DNA of 64,000 nt from Gavia stellata (Eukaryota; Chordata; Aves; Gaviiformes; Gaviidae): the NCBI RefSeq assembly GCF_030936135.1, contig NC_082600.1:19909943-19973942 (forward strand). Reading direction: 5' to 3'. This document shows, piece after piece, positions 1 to 20,950 of the stretch. The notes beneath the pieces are model-generated. The model was not told where the DNA came from. It was given only the letters and a program-made list of their open reading frames with translations, and made no database searches. Positions within the stretch are counted from its first letter, which is position 1, and every line of letters begins with the position of its first letter. The position numbers and the translations under genes are program-made.

Positions 1-2249
1 GTGTAAAGATTCAACACTTTCCTGAGTGTTGTGCAAAGAATAACAGGTTTGAGAAAGTCAGTTAAGTAAGTGTAATGATAAACCTAAAGCTAAGCTGGAG
101 GACCTTTTGATTAACTTCATATTTCATATATTACTTGCATCAGTTGAGAGCAACATGAGTTACAGAACTTCCATGAAAACAAGCCACTTACAAGCAGGTG
201 GTTAAGCTTGATCAGTTTATTAAAAGGATTATATGACACGGTTGCCTGCAATAGCAGGGGACTGGATCTGATGACCCAGGAAGTTCTTTCCAGTCCCATG
301 TTTCTAAGCCATGCACCAAGTGTATCCAGCCCACACTTTCACATTTGGAAAAAGCCAAAGCCACACACACACACTCACAGAAGAAAAAAAAAAAAAAAAG
401 TCCTTGATGACACCATTTCATTTCTCTAGATATTCACTATGCAGAAGGGAACAGAGCTAAAGTCCTGTACAGAGGATACATTTACTCGAGGTTGATGTGG
501 TACTGAAGTCAGTTAATAATTAGATACCTCCAGGCAGATTCAGTTACAGGGCATACCAACACTGCACACTGCCAGACAATTTCTAATCAAGCCAAGAACC
601 TCTTGCAGGAGTGAGGTCTCTTTGCTAGCAAGCACAGAGCACACTGAATAAGCTAAAAGCAGCTGTTCTTAAATGAACTACCCTACCAACCGTGAGTGAA
701 TGACAGATAGATGGTAAGAAGCATTTACCTACTAGACAAGATCTCTCTGCACACTCAGGCAGAGGAAGTAATTAGTTCAGAGCAGCAACCATTGCTCCTA
801 CCTTGCCTGTCTCTTGAGTACGTTCTCTTTAAAAGCTGGTCTACAGAATCAGTGCAGCCTTTCTCAAGCACTACCGAAGTAGCAGTTTGCAGCTGCCATG
901 TAAGACTCTTACTTTCACATGGTAGTCAGACATTCCCATCATCATGGCCAGTTTGCTAAAACAGCATACACAGCCATAGCAAAAAGCCTTTGCAACAACT
1001 AGAGATCTAAACAATTGCCTACATTCAGCCCATCTAACTTTTAGGCACTTGGTTAAGATATCTGGGTCCCTAGTCACCCAGAACTCCCCCCATGAAAAAA
1101 TAAATAAGTAATAATTAAAAAAAAAAAATCACTGCAGGCAGATACTCTCAACTGCCTTCTAGAGGTGTCTCTTGACCCCCACTGAGCAAAGCTGCATTTC
1201 AAGCAACCACGTTCTTAACACAGGCACCTCAGTTAGACAGGATGAATGGAGACTTGCATCTCTTTCAAGAGATAGATAGTATCAATACTCTCCAAAACCA
1301 AAGGCAATTAAGCAATTAAGGTTTGCAACTCCAGTTACGTTTGGAAACAAACTTACAGTCAAGTAATTAAGCTGTAGTCCCTCCCTCCCAAGCATAAAAG
1401 CCTTCCACATGGAGGCTCTGCTATTTAAAAAAAAAAAAGCATTCTTCTTTCAAACAAAGAAGAGTGGACATGGCTGCTTTGCCACTCATTCATGGGGAAG
1501 CTGAAGGATCAGAGAACACTTACTCAGAGACCTGGAATGACTAAGCACTGCTAGTGCATGCAAAGCAGAAGTAACAAGATGGTTTTTAAATTAACCCTAG
1601 TCCTCTTCTCCACCCCACAAAATTCATGCAAGTGTTTGAGAAGATAGTCAAGACATAATAGCCCCACTTTCCAAAAAGGCTTAGGGTTGTTTTTTTTATT
1701 TTTGTTTTGGGTTTTTTTTTGTTTTTTTTTTTTTTTTTTACATATTGTAAAAGAAATGTCCTTTTGTTTTCTTTCTGTGGGTAGAGAAACGCATTTTTGG
1801 CATGTTTGAGAATCATAGATACCTATGAAGTCCATGCTGTTTAAATTCTCCAACTAGTTTCTATAACCTGTCAAAAAAAACGTAAGCAACCTATACATGT
1901 TTCCCCAGTATCAACATGCATGCTCAGAGCTCTCCACTTTAGTGAAATGAGGTGTTACTTCTGTGCTGATAGTTGACGAGTCAGCATTACACGACTTTGA
2001 GACCAACTAAATTAACATTGTCGTAATATGAAAGGCAAGCACAAGTTCATTTATTTATAGCAAAGGTCTTGGGTTACAGGAGGTCAGTTCTTGCCATCTT
2101 GAAAAGATAGGGGATAACTTATTGCATACATGTGCATTATAATTTAGCAGCAAGTCATTCATAGAAACACTTCCCTCCTACTGCTTTTTTGGTTTATCAT
2201 CTCAATTATATATATATATATTTTAGCTTTACAAAGCATTTAACACCAC
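1..2249. other. AT-rich DNA downstream of CALM1 (possible distal 3' UTR)
   Basis: No gene is recognised. It contains a short CA tract (about 361-375), A runs (383-398 and 1118-1127), a 60-bp T-rich stretch (about 1686-1739) and a short TA tract (about 2208-2221). If this gene makes a long CALM1 isoform like mammals, this stretch would be its distal 3' UTR. Confidence 0.4.
2050..2055 (-). terminator. Second candidate CALM1 polyadenylation signal
   Basis: AATAAA on the minus strand inside a TAAATAAATG context, roughly 1.06 kb after the CALM1 stop. Confidence 0.3.
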
Positions 2250-3113
2250 CTTTAAGTTAATGGTCTTTTATTGGAAAAAAAGACTAGCATTTACAACTTG
2301 GAATGGACATAAATTGTAATTCTTGAACAGCGATGTTGATAGTTGTGCTGAAGTCCACAGGCTACTCCGCCAGCTCCAAGTCATGGTACAGAAGGTTTTA
2401 AAAATATGAGAGTCCAAAGATGCTCCCTTGGTGAAGGTTTCTTAAAAATTTTGTGAACGGTTAACAGCCCGACACCCGTTTCACTATAGTGCAATGCAGA
2501 CAATGTTAAACCAGTATTTTAACACAGACATGCCATCCATAGTTAAGATCACCGTATTTTTGGAGCACACTGCTACGTACAGGAGAACCATTCAACCTTT
2601 AGGGCATTTTCTCTAAGTTTTGCATCCTTCAACCATTTTGCTGCATACCATCCTGAGGTATAAACCAATTTTAAAGTAAACCAGCTATGACAATTTATAC
2701 TACAAATTGAACTAGAATCCACTGTTGAACAAAAGAGTGGATCTTTTAGGTTTTTTTTTCCTTTTAATACAAATGTCTGACTGTGCTCAATTGTCAAGCT
2801 GCATGCATGAAAAACTGGCCAGCCCAAACAGTGTAATAGTCATTAGCAAATGGAACTTTTGAGTTCACTAAGTGCTTCCTTTTTTTTTATTTTCAAGGTA
2901 GTACAATTATTTATATTGTAAAACTGATGTTTAACTTTATCTTTTGGGGACAGGACCACCAACCATTACATGCAGTTTGTGGACAGAAGGTATTTTGACA
3001 TTCAGTTTTGCTATACAGAAACAGAATGAATAAATGAACATTTTTTTTTGCAAGAGGTAAGTAAAAGATTCAATTTGATTCTTCTAGAGGAAAAAGGTGT
3101 AAAGGAGGTCTCT
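2250..3113 (-). other. CALM1: CALM1 proximal 3' UTR
   Basis: Continues the last CALM1 exon after the stop codon. It is AT-rich with long T runs and no reading frame. The left end is inferred from an AATAAA on the minus strand at 2272-2267, giving a 3' UTR of about 0.85 kb, similar to the short mammalian CALM1 transcript. Longer isoforms could run further left, possibly past the window start. Confidence 0.55.
2267..2272 (-). terminator. Candidate CALM1 polyadenylation signal (proximal)
   Basis: A canonical AATAAA on the transcript strand, about 840 nt after the stop codon. Another AATAAA lies at 2055-2050 and a further one at about 2890. Which is used cannot be decided from sequence. Confidence 0.45.
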
Positions 3114-11434
<8,321 letters not shown>

Positions 11435-11557
11435 GGCGTGGCGGCGGCGGGCCCGGCGGCGGCTGCACGAACTGCGCGACGACGAGCGGCGGCGGCTGCT
11501 GCCTCCTCCCCGGCGCGGCTCGGAGAAGTGCTGGGGGTGTGAGCCTGCTCCGCCCCG

Positions 11558-11566
11558 CTATATATG
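11558..11566 (-). promoter_or_regulatory. TATA-like element of CALM1
   Basis: The minus strand reads CATATATAG in an otherwise GC-rich block, 124-132 bp upstream of the CALM1 ATG. Transcription would start near 11530, leaving a 5' UTR of about 100 nt. The element is nearly symmetric, so it could also serve the plus strand. Confidence 0.55.
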
Positions 11567-12400
11567 TAGGGCTGTATCCCTCCGCCGGAGCGGGGCCTTT
11601 TTCTCTCCTCCCAGGCGCGGTATGTGTGAGGGTGACTGCGGCGAGCAGCCCTGCCCCCTCCGCTGCCCGGCCCCTCCCCCGGCGGGCCCGCTCCCCCCTG
11701 TCCCCCCCTCAGCCCCGCGGCCGCTCGCCCCCAGAGGCGCGGCCGGCGGCCGCTTGCCCGCTGCGGGAGCTGGGGCCGCGGCGGGCTCCAGCCCAGCGGT
11801 GCCTCCCCCCCCCCCCCCCGCCTCCGCCCTTCCTCGCTGTGCTCCTTTCCCCTTCCCCTGTCTCCTCGCCCCCTGAGGTAAGAGCCACGCAGGGACAAGC
11901 GGGTGAGCGCCCCCCGCCCGAGGGAGAGGCCCCGCTCCCGGGGCGACACGGCTGCGGCCCGCCGCGGGCTGCGCGGCCGCCCGCCGCCCCCCCCGCAAGC
12001 CGAGGGGTGAGGGCAGCCTGGCCCCGGCAGTGGCCATTTTCCGCCAAGCGCCGGTGCCGGCGGAGCCCGCGGGGGGCGGCCGGGCCGGCGGGGAATAAGT
12101 TGCCCGCCGCGGGGCTGCGTCACCGCGGGGACCCCGCCGGCCCCGCGTCGAGGCCTCTCCCCGTGGCTCTCTAGGTAGGGACCCCCGGGGTGAGGGGAGT
12201 GTCGGCCGAGTTGGTGCTTTTTTTTTTCCTAGCATCCCCGCTGGCGGTGAGGTGGCCTGCGTTCCCCCGGGGAGCCCGGAGCGGCACCTGGGAGAAGATG
12301 ATGGCACGGGGCGGGGGGGCCTTAATAAAGCACATTTTTCGGGGAAATCTGACCGACAAGGTGGGTACGACAGCGACTGTAAAGCTGGTATTTTGAAGCG

Positions 12401-15400
12401 AGCACAGCTGCCTCTTTTTTAATCGTAGGGCTTTTGTCGAGCACCAAAATCTAGATGACGGTAACATTCAATCCAGAATCAGATGGTCTACAACTGACGT
12501 GTCACTTCAGCCCCTTCTCAGCAAAACGGCTGTAGGCTACAAGTGAGAGGCTGCAAAAGCATGTCCTGATGTCAGTTTTCTTCATTTCTCCTCTGTTTGC
12601 TCTGGGTTTGATGATTTTGTCCACCAACTGATAATAACCCAGGTAAATATTGTAGCATTCACACTATACCTCCTTTTATAGGTATGGAAGCACAAACAAA
12701 CATGGACCCACACTGGAATCAAGGATTTTGGTTCCGTTCATGACGGGTACCCCTAGATTTTGAGCGTCCTTGTAGTTCAAGATACTTTTAGTTAAGGTTT
12801 TAGTTTGGGCCTCTCTCTGGATTGGGAGGCTAGCAGTATTTCCAATGTAGTTGTAATTCTGATGATCTGCTTGCAGTGTAGCACTAAATCTTCTAAAATA
12901 CATTTTTCTGTTTTTCTGTTTTTGAAAAATCATGCATACTTCCAGTGTTTGAAATCAAGACAAAATCAGTTGGATTCTGTTTGTTTAACAATTTCAATAG
13001 CTCTGCCACTAAAGTTACAATTTATTTGCTTGCCTTTCTGGAACACAGTGGTAGGTTGGCAAACACAACAGTTACCTGTTTACAATATAGAAGGATTTCT
13101 CATAGCAAACAAAATAGCATATTTAATGTGTCGTAGTTTGGTCCCCAAACCATCCTAAAATTTGTGTAGGAACTAGTATATGAAATGGTGTCAGAAAACC
13201 GATTTGCAGCTGGCTAGTCTGCAAATGATAGGTTTATAGACAGCTTCCATTTTAAATGCAGAATGCCCAGCCTCCTATTTTTAATAGATTTTTTTTTTTT
13301 TTAAACTGCTAAGCAGTGATGTTGGATTTTATTTTTTTTTTGCTATGGAAGAACAGGCAAATTGATCTTTTGTTTTCAAACCAGACCCACAATTTTAAGC
13401 TGTTATTTTCCCAGCTTAATTTCTTTCTGGAAAATATGGCACAATGTTTGATTGATGTGGGCTATGTGGGCTACAAGAGCTTTTGCTTGGTTAAGTGAAT
13501 CTTGGAACTCCTCGAGTCTCACGGGGATGTGTGAAGAACAGTGTTCATGTACAAATCATTCACCTCATTGTGCTGGTCTTACACAGGTGAAGATGTCATT
13601 ATTGACACACTGAATTCTATATAAATATTGGGCTAAGAAAGTTGTACAGTTATCTCGCAAAGATAAATAGCTAATGCAGTCTCATAGTCTTTGGCCAAAA
13701 TATTTCTAACGTGGAAGGCTGAAGGTATTATCAGGAGAATAATCTTACTAACATTTAAATGTGACGATTTAGAATGTGGGTGCCTTATTTCAGTCTCTTT
13801 AAAGTTAATTTTAAGTGCATGTAATATGTTCTTCCATTGATCCAATCCTTTACTTGTTAAAAAGTGAAGAGATTAGATTTATCTGTTGAGGAGAGACTAT
13901 GAGACAAGTAATTAAAACTTACGTAGATTCTCTTACAAACTATCAGCATTACAGCGTTTGGACATATGTGAAGAAACTTGGAAATGTGAAGTAAAAAGCC
14001 ACTCAGTCACATTCAATGAATGTGCCAAAGATTAACAGGGCCTTTGAGTAGAAAGATTGCTGTGCATTTATTCCTATTTATTTTTTTAACTTTTTCTGTC
14101 TCTTGATGGTTCACGGTAATAATTCATTTATATTAAAGATGGAATTTTAATATAAAGTTACTTTTAAAGTAGTTTGGAATATAGCTATCTTGCTTTATTT
14201 AAGAAAAAATTCAGGATGATCAATTAAGGTGCCACAGTTAGGTTCTGCAGTAGTTTCTGTTAAATTGCATCATTCTGTATTTGAAAATATTTCACAGCTA
14301 ATGTTCCAAAATAACATTCTGACTAAGGGGAATTTTTTTTTCCTAATTTGACATATGGCAGTTATAAATGTAAACAAAACAGAATACCAATGTTTTGCTG
14401 CTTATTTAATGTAGAAAAAACCTCATCTAAACTGGCATCTGCCTGCTCCTTGTAAATTTGCTTTCACTTAGTTGTACAGCTAGATTTTGATCAGTATTCT
14501 TTGTTCTCTTAAAATTTACATTCAGTTGTGGTCAGGCAAGAAATGCCCCTGTCATTCCAATGACATACAATGTCAAATGATTTGCCAGGATCTTCTACGG
14601 TCTCATGCAAAATCTCCTGGATCTCAGTGGGAGCTGGACTGGGCCATGGAATTACTCAGTATTTGTGCCTAAAACCATAGAACTTGGCCATCCCATTGCT
14701 ACAGAGCTTTTTTATGAACAGAGCGCTATGCAATAGCTATTAAGATGAACTTCTGACTGGACAGATTTACTGTTCTAAATTATTTTACTATTACTAAGCA
14801 TGCTTTTGTTGACTTGTGTTTAAGCTGTAAGATTAACAAAAGATTATTTTATAAATTTATTAGTTGCAGTGAAAGACTTGTAACCATTCCACCTAGTATT
14901 TAATTTCTAAATTTTGCCTTAATAGTAAGGTTACAGTGTTGGTCTCTGTTTCTGCAGAGACTTAACATGTCCATTCTTTGGGAGCAGCCTAAGATACAAG
15001 GAGGAATTCTGTTAAGAACTTGGAACAATAATAAACCTTACTATTTACATGCAAGGTGTGCTTTTCAACCTTGGCTTTGTTAACATAAGCACTGAAGGAC
15101 ATGGCCTCACACATACCAATTGTTTTCTCATATTATATATACGTAAGTTTTAAAAAAAAAATCAAAATTAAAACATTTCACAGACATCTGCCCTGGGAGA
15201 ATGGATGTGAGAACAGGTGGACAGAAGTTTGTCATACCATTTAATGCACAGCTGGGAGGCTGATATTATGGCAATAAGCATAGATAACCAGTATATAATA
15301 AGTTAGAAGTATAAGAAGCCGAAATCGAGTATATATGTGCATGCAACATCTGTGCAACTGGAACAAATTAATAATTAGTTTTCATGGGTATAATATTGCC

Positions 15401-17760
15401 AGTTACATGCATGAGCTACCCAAACTGGGTTTGAATTTGTTTTACTGCTTTTCAGGTCAATAGAAATTCTGTTGTTATATCAGAAAATAGGTTTTTACCC
15501 TTTCTATAAAATTCTGTTCATATAGGCAGTGTTTTGGGGGGAGACCGTTTTCCACAAAATTAATGTTTCTAAATGCCATTGGCAGCTGTGAAAATCTAAG
15601 CCAGTATCTTTATAAAAATACTCTCTGAGCTTCACTAAGATTGCAAATAAGTGGGTGGAACTCCATTAAAAAAAAAAGTTAGAACAGAATTGAATTTGAC
15701 CACATTTATACAAGATGTGAAAATAAAAATTGCTTTAATCTTAACATTTAAATTTCCAGACCTGGCAGCTCTTTTAAATGGAAACGTACATGTTCCTGTA
15801 GATTACTGTTTCTTTTTTGAGAGAGAAAAACCTCAAAACTCCCAATCTTTTCTATGCTTATGATTTCTTTGTATTTCTTTTTTGCCTCATTCCCACTGGT
15901 GTGTATGAAAATCACATACAATTATGGATTTTCACTGAGCATTAAGTCTATGTAATCGAATAATAGTAGTTGCTACCTACGTTGAGTGTCCATTGTCTTG
16001 TAAAGTTTTAGATGGTGATAAAAAACTGATTTAGCTGCTGGTTAAAACTAAATTATTTACACGTTGCAATTAAATTAGTGAATCCTTTTCTACGTGACTA
16101 TGTAAATTGGCATTCTTGAGGCCTAATAATTTGAAAAGTTTTGTGTTTTAAACTTAAGGCAGTTTGAGTTGGGAACCTTAAAGATCCTATCTTAAAAAGA
16201 CTTGCACAGATGGGAATTACAGACCTACTCCCATATATAAACTCAGTCATACATCTTGCAGATTAAACATTATGAAATAATTCTTTTAAATCAAAGTGCT
16301 TTTCCCTGCTTTTTTACACTTGAAATGTAAAACAAATGAAAAAAGAACAAAACTTTCTCACACAGTCTTAAAAAACCAATCTTTCTTCACAGTCCTATGA
16401 AGAGTTCTCTAGAAAGATTAGACTGTGTGAAAACAGGATTTTCTTTCTCAGTTTTTGTAATTGCCAGTTTCATAGGAAGGTAAACATTGGATGATTCATG
16501 ATATAAACAGAAGTTACTCATTCCATTTTTCTATTGTTTATGTTTTGTTATCGTTAGTGTTTTTACAGTTAAAAGCCAAATTTTATCCACTATTTTTCAA
16601 GAAGCAAATGCAGAAGAGGACAGAATATGTATGTGTTTGCTAAGTATTTAATATTTTTACATAACATTATCAAGCATACCTAGGTCATGCTTCTTCACTG
16701 TTGGATACATGTATATGAACTATATTCCCTGATGATGATTCCCGTTAATACATCTGTCAAAGAAAAGTAATTTATTTTTACCACAAATATATTTTAAAAT
16801 GTTTTGTTATAGAAAGATATGTATAGGAACAGTCATTCTGATGATAGGAAAAGTTCTGTTTCTAATTTCAGTAGACAGATTCCTCCAAATTTTAAATGAT
16901 ACAATGTAACAAACAACCAATTCTTAGTCAGATTCACTTTATTAGGAATGGCTTGAGTTTGCATTTTGTTTCTTAAGAATAGGCTGGAAAACCGAGTGGG
17001 CCAAAAACTGGTTTACTTTGTAGGTTCAAATTTCTGCCTAATAGATAAAAGCTGAACAGCTGCTGCTGTTAGCTACAGATTTTGAAGCAATGTATAGCTT
17101 ATAATGGTATAATAAACAATGGTAAACAAATATGCTTCAGAATTCAAGTCCTGAAGAAAGGTTGGAAATCAGTTCGTTCAACTCCAGTACCGTTGTTTCT
17201 CATTTCAGTTTGTCCTACTTAACACAGAAAAAAAAATCTTCAAAGATACTCAGGATTACTTTTTTGCATAATGGAAATTATTAAATGAGCCATTTGCATT
17301 GTTTTTTACACCTCTCCTTTGTCCATGAGTAATTCATTTTCATCTGAATATTCCTGTGGGGCAAACTGGGACATTAATTTTGCAATAGAAGTCCCAGCTA
17401 AATTTAACGAATATATATGAGAATATATTACATAGGCAGACAGGTATGTAAAATCCACAGATAGATATATCCTCTAATGGCCAAGTCTCCCTTACTTAAC
17501 CCCAAATTGTAATTTTGTAGTAGGTCTATGTTAGAAAAATTCTTTTTGGGTCAGGTGGTGCTGTCATAAGTCTTCATGCTACAGCTAGAGGTAAAAAATT
17601 CAACAACTCCACATATGCAGTTCAAGGGTGATCATAATTTTAAATCAGAATCATAGTTTCTGGTACAGATTTTCAGCAACTGTAAACATGCCCTGAAGTC
17701 AATAAATCCATGTTAATTTGCATCAGTTAGGGATTTATTCTTCCCTTCCTTTCTCTCACA
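12401..17760. other. Intergenic AT-rich DNA, nothing recognised
   Basis: About 5.4 kb with short random open frames only. No splice-consistent exons, tRNA-like or retroelement sequence was recognised. Confidence 0.7.
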
Positions 17761-17779
17761 CATCCAAAACAAGGAGATT

Positions 17780-18280
17780 CTATCAGTTTGTCAGATTCCT
17801 TGGGATAAGAAGCTACAAGATCAAAACCGCCTGAGTTAATGGATGTCAAATACTGCCTTCCAAGAGACATCCAGTATTCTAATCCGCCATACTATGGAGC
17901 TGGCCTGAGGGGAGAAGTGTTATACATACCTCCCAAATTACAGATGCTGGAAGCCAGAATCATTGCCAGGCAACACTCTTCTTCATTTGTCTTAAGTACA
18001 TGAAGAAAGCTATGGAATCATTACACTTCTTCAGACAGCTATTTTATGTTGGTCGTGCCTGCATCAGTAATAAACCCACCTGATAATGAAATAACTTCTC
18101 CAGCTGCTGATGACCATTTTGGGGGGGGAAAAAAACCCTAAGTTTTTCAACAACTTTGAAGAGAAGATCCATTTCTAGTATCAGTTCCAAGAAACCGTAA
18201 AAATTCCAATCTCCACAGCCTATTGCCGGAGAGCCAACAGACTGCCTCTCCCCTGGGAACCTGGCATGGCAGTACCTAGG
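17780..18280 (+). pseudogene. Possible decayed DIRS-like / LAP2alpha-type gag relic
   Basis: One plus-strand frame stays nearly open for about 100 codons from 17812, broken by a TGA near 18000 and a TAA near 18139. It reads, in order, PRDIQYSNPPYYGAGLRG, then SSDSYFMLVVPASVINPPD, then NEITSPAADDHFGGG. The PPDNEITSPAADDHF style and the tyrosine/proline-rich lead recall the gag-like protein of DIRS-type retrotransposons in reptiles, the source of the mammalian LAP2alpha C-terminal domain. A possible downstream ...AWQ motif near 18265 would fit but lies in another frame. The family call comes from memory of the style of these proteins, without an alignment. It could instead be another decayed coding relic or chance. 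Confidence 0.35.
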
Positions 18281-20049
18281 AAATCCTTTACTGAGGGCTT
18301 GTCTTTTTTAAAGTCTTTTAGTGAAAAGAATTTTTAAAACAACAGGAACACCTGATGCCTCCAGAATATAGGTTTTGATATCCCCCTTAAGGATTCTCTT
18401 GGATCCAGTTCTTTGTCTAGAACTTGAGGTTCTTACCTTTGGCGGCACTAGAATGTGTGAAGTTCAGCCTCTTAAAATGTCTGACCCTCAGAGTATGCAT
18501 GTGCCTCCACCCTAAAGCACCTCACATCATTGTTGAAATTCCAGAAATGGTACCAAGAAAACCTGTCTTCCTTTGTAAAGCTGGAAAATAGAGCTGTCCC
18601 ATGGGGCCTGCTGTTCTTCCCAACGTTTTTGTGAGGGTACAGTTCACATCAGCTACTTAATTAAATCTCTGCTCTGCCTGCCTTATTCTGAGGCTGTCAG
18701 CTTCTGTGAAATAAGAATATGCCTAAAACCTGGTGTGTCCCAGGCATCTAGCACTTTGTGCACACCTTTCCTGGCAAGCAGCATTGACCTTCCCCATAGT
18801 ACGGCTATTTGTTATTATTTTTGTGGTAGCAGAAGTATGCTAGATGCTAATGAAGTACTTATATTTAGTAAGTGCACCGTTATGTGCTGGCTGTGAAGCT
18901 GTCAGCAGTGTTGTTAAAGAGCACAAGCCTAACACAAAGGTGCGCTGCACTGAGAATGGGATTTTTGGGCTATACAGAAAGGAAGTACATTTAATGAGTT
19001 TATTTTGGTTCGCCTTCAGTTTAGTTTCAGGTCTGCCAATACTGACATCATTTTTCTAAGCAGGGAGCACCATCTAAGACTTCCTTGCATCATCTATCCT
19101 TGGGGTGGGCCTATGTGTGGGCTGATGCAGTGCTCAGCACTCCAGATCATTTCACTTTGGCATCCATTCTGCTTCTGCTGTCTCTATCTCCATATTCTAT
19201 TTTAGGTGCTTACAGAGCACCAATGTCTTTAACTAAAATATAACTGAAACAAGATATTCAGCATCAAATAAGCAAAAAGCAAAAGACTCAAAATAGACTA
19301 TTTTGTTATTATTATTATGGGGTTACATCACTTAAACATAGGTATCTTCCTACTCCTCCTCCCACTTCTTTCTTTAGTTTATCTCATCTTGTTCTCTCCT
19401 CAGGGACGTAATGCTGGCCCACAAGCTTCGACAAAAAAAAAAAACTCTGTTTCATGATGGGTCCATGGGTGCCAAGCAGTCATCTAGCTTAATTCTTCCA
19501 AAAAATGTTATCGTTGGAATTTTGGCTGTCCCAAGATCCTCGCATCAATCCCTCAGCCTCCAGTGGGGCCAGGGAGCGTCCTTTAGAGAGCAAACCTCTT
19601 TCGATACTCTTGCCAGGCCCTCGTGCAGGTTGTTCCAGCTGAATGTTTGGTAAGGTAAGGGATCTTGCACCGCTGTCCCAAGCCAGCAACTGTAGCATTG
19701 CGTTGGCATGAAGACACAGCTACATCTGAACCTGCACTTCAAAGTAAAGTGTATTTATTACTTGGTCTGTGGGTATGGGGAAGGGATTTTTTAACCAGGC
19801 ACCCCAAAGGAAGGATATAGAGGAATAATTGTCAATATGCTGGGGGGTCCAGTTTGCTGCAGGAGGTCCAAGTAATTTGGTAAGACACCAGGCTTCCCTT
19901 ATCATCTGCCCATTGTTAGGGGGCTTGCATTCTCGCTGGTGCTGTGCGCTCAGCAGTCAGGACTACGAGTACTGCTCGTCACTCTCAAAGGTGCTATGGT
20001 TGACATTCACAATTAACTGAAAGCCACTGCAGGGCTCTCAGCTGTGTCT
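18281..20049. other. Intergenic DNA, nothing recognised
   Basis: Mixed-composition sequence with short frames and an A12 run (about 19433-19444). It may contain further remains of the relic to its left, but I could not follow a frame. Confidence 0.5.
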
Positions 20050-20663
20050 CTAGCAAGTGCCATTTGCCGGCTTGGCACAGACAGCTCTGCAGCTCCTCTG
20101 GAGGCACTTTAAAATTTGCCTGAATTGCTTTGGGTCGGCTCGGCTCGGCTCTGGTAACTCTCCAGGCTCCCGGTCTCCACGCAGGGACTGCTGGTGGCCG
20201 TCAACATTATAACCAACAGTAGGGGCCCGGGCGGCACAGCACAAAACGCTTTGCTTTCCCAGAGCTTTCTGTAGCCTCCCGAGTGAAACTTTTTTCCCCC
20301 CTTTCCCGCTGCCAGAGGGGCCGAGGCGGGAGGGCTCTGTGCCGCCCTCAGCCGGGGCGGCGGCCGTTAGCTGCCCGGGGGAAGGCGGCCGCCGCGCAGC
20401 TGGCCGGACAGCAGCGCCCCGCGTCATGCCGGATCCCAGAGCGCCAGCGGGGGAGAGGCAGCGGCTGAGACGTCGGGAGCAACGTTAGGGCAGCCGAGCC
20501 TGCCTCCCTCAGCGGGCAGTCGGCGACAGGCAGCTGCTCGCCTGCGCCTTCGCTGGCGGCAGGGCCTATATCCTTTCGCGGAAGGTTACCGGTGCCTGGC
20601 ACGGCGGCGCCGGTCGGAAGCGGTGGTGAGGAATCTGAGGCAGCACTTTGTCAAGGAACGCCT

Positions 20664-20720
20664 GATTGGCTAAAGGGACCCTGCAATGGTTAGCTGGTAA
20701 GAGTCAAGCCCTCTGATTGG
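20664..20720 (-). promoter_or_regulatory. Twin inverted CCAAT boxes
   Basis: Two CCAATC motifs on the minus strand start 51 bp apart, about 90-145 bp before the ATG at 20809. NF-Y sites in tandem at such spacing are typical of CpG-island promoters that lack a TATA box. Confidence 0.6.
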
Positions 20721-20808
20721 TTGCGTTGTACCTGCAATGCGTCAAGTGAAGATGCTGGAGTGCGTGTACTGGCGGGCTTCGGTGGGGACAAACGCGGCTG
20801 CGGCGGGC

Positions 20809-20910
20809 ATGGCGGCGGAGGCCGGCCGGAGTCTGGCACGGGCTGCGCCCGCAGAGGCTTGCGAGGTCCGTAGCGCCCTCGGCCATTCCTGGCAGTATCA
20901 GCAACACTAG
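20809..20910 (+). CDS. Short open frame or candidate first exon in the 20.7-kb CpG island
   Basis: The ATG lies in GGGCATGGCGGCGGAGG, a fair Kozak context fused to a YY1-like element. It opens a 33-codon frame starting MAAEAGRSLARAAPAEACE and ending at TAG 20908-20910. A possible donor, GAG|GTCCGT, lies after codon 19, so this could be the first exon of a spliced transcript. The product is not recognised and no downstream exon could be paired with it. Confidence 0.2.
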   Translation: MAAEAGRSLARAAPAEACEVRSALGHSWQYQQH

Positions 20911-20950
20911 CGCTAGGTTTTCCACCTCTTCATGCTGCTGCAGCTTGCAG

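Larger units (their letters stand above)
20050..20950. promoter_or_regulatory. Unassigned CpG island with promoter-like elements
   Basis: A second GC-rich, CG-dense island about 9 kb upstream of CALM1 and 29 kb from NRDE2. It contains two GATTGG (inverted CCAAT, NF-Y type) boxes at 20664-20669 and 20715-20720, a GGCTC pentamer repeat near 20129-20150, and an ATGGCGGC element (YY1-like, overlapping an ATG) at 20809. This composition marks an active vertebrate promoter, but I recognise no gene attached to it. A long non-coding RNA or an unannotated gene is likely. Confidence 0.7.

Noticed and set aside
12321..12330. AATAAA near the edge of the CALM1 CpG island
   Set aside because: No transcript is known to end here; a chance hexamer.
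17145..17200. GGTTGGAAATCAGTTCGTTC as a CR1 3' remnant
   Set aside because: Only a loose match to the terminal signature and no further CR1 sequence on either side.
20050..20427. 125-codon minus-strand frame in the orphan CpG island
   Set aside because: Compositionally biased by high GC, no domain recognised; kept only as part of the island.
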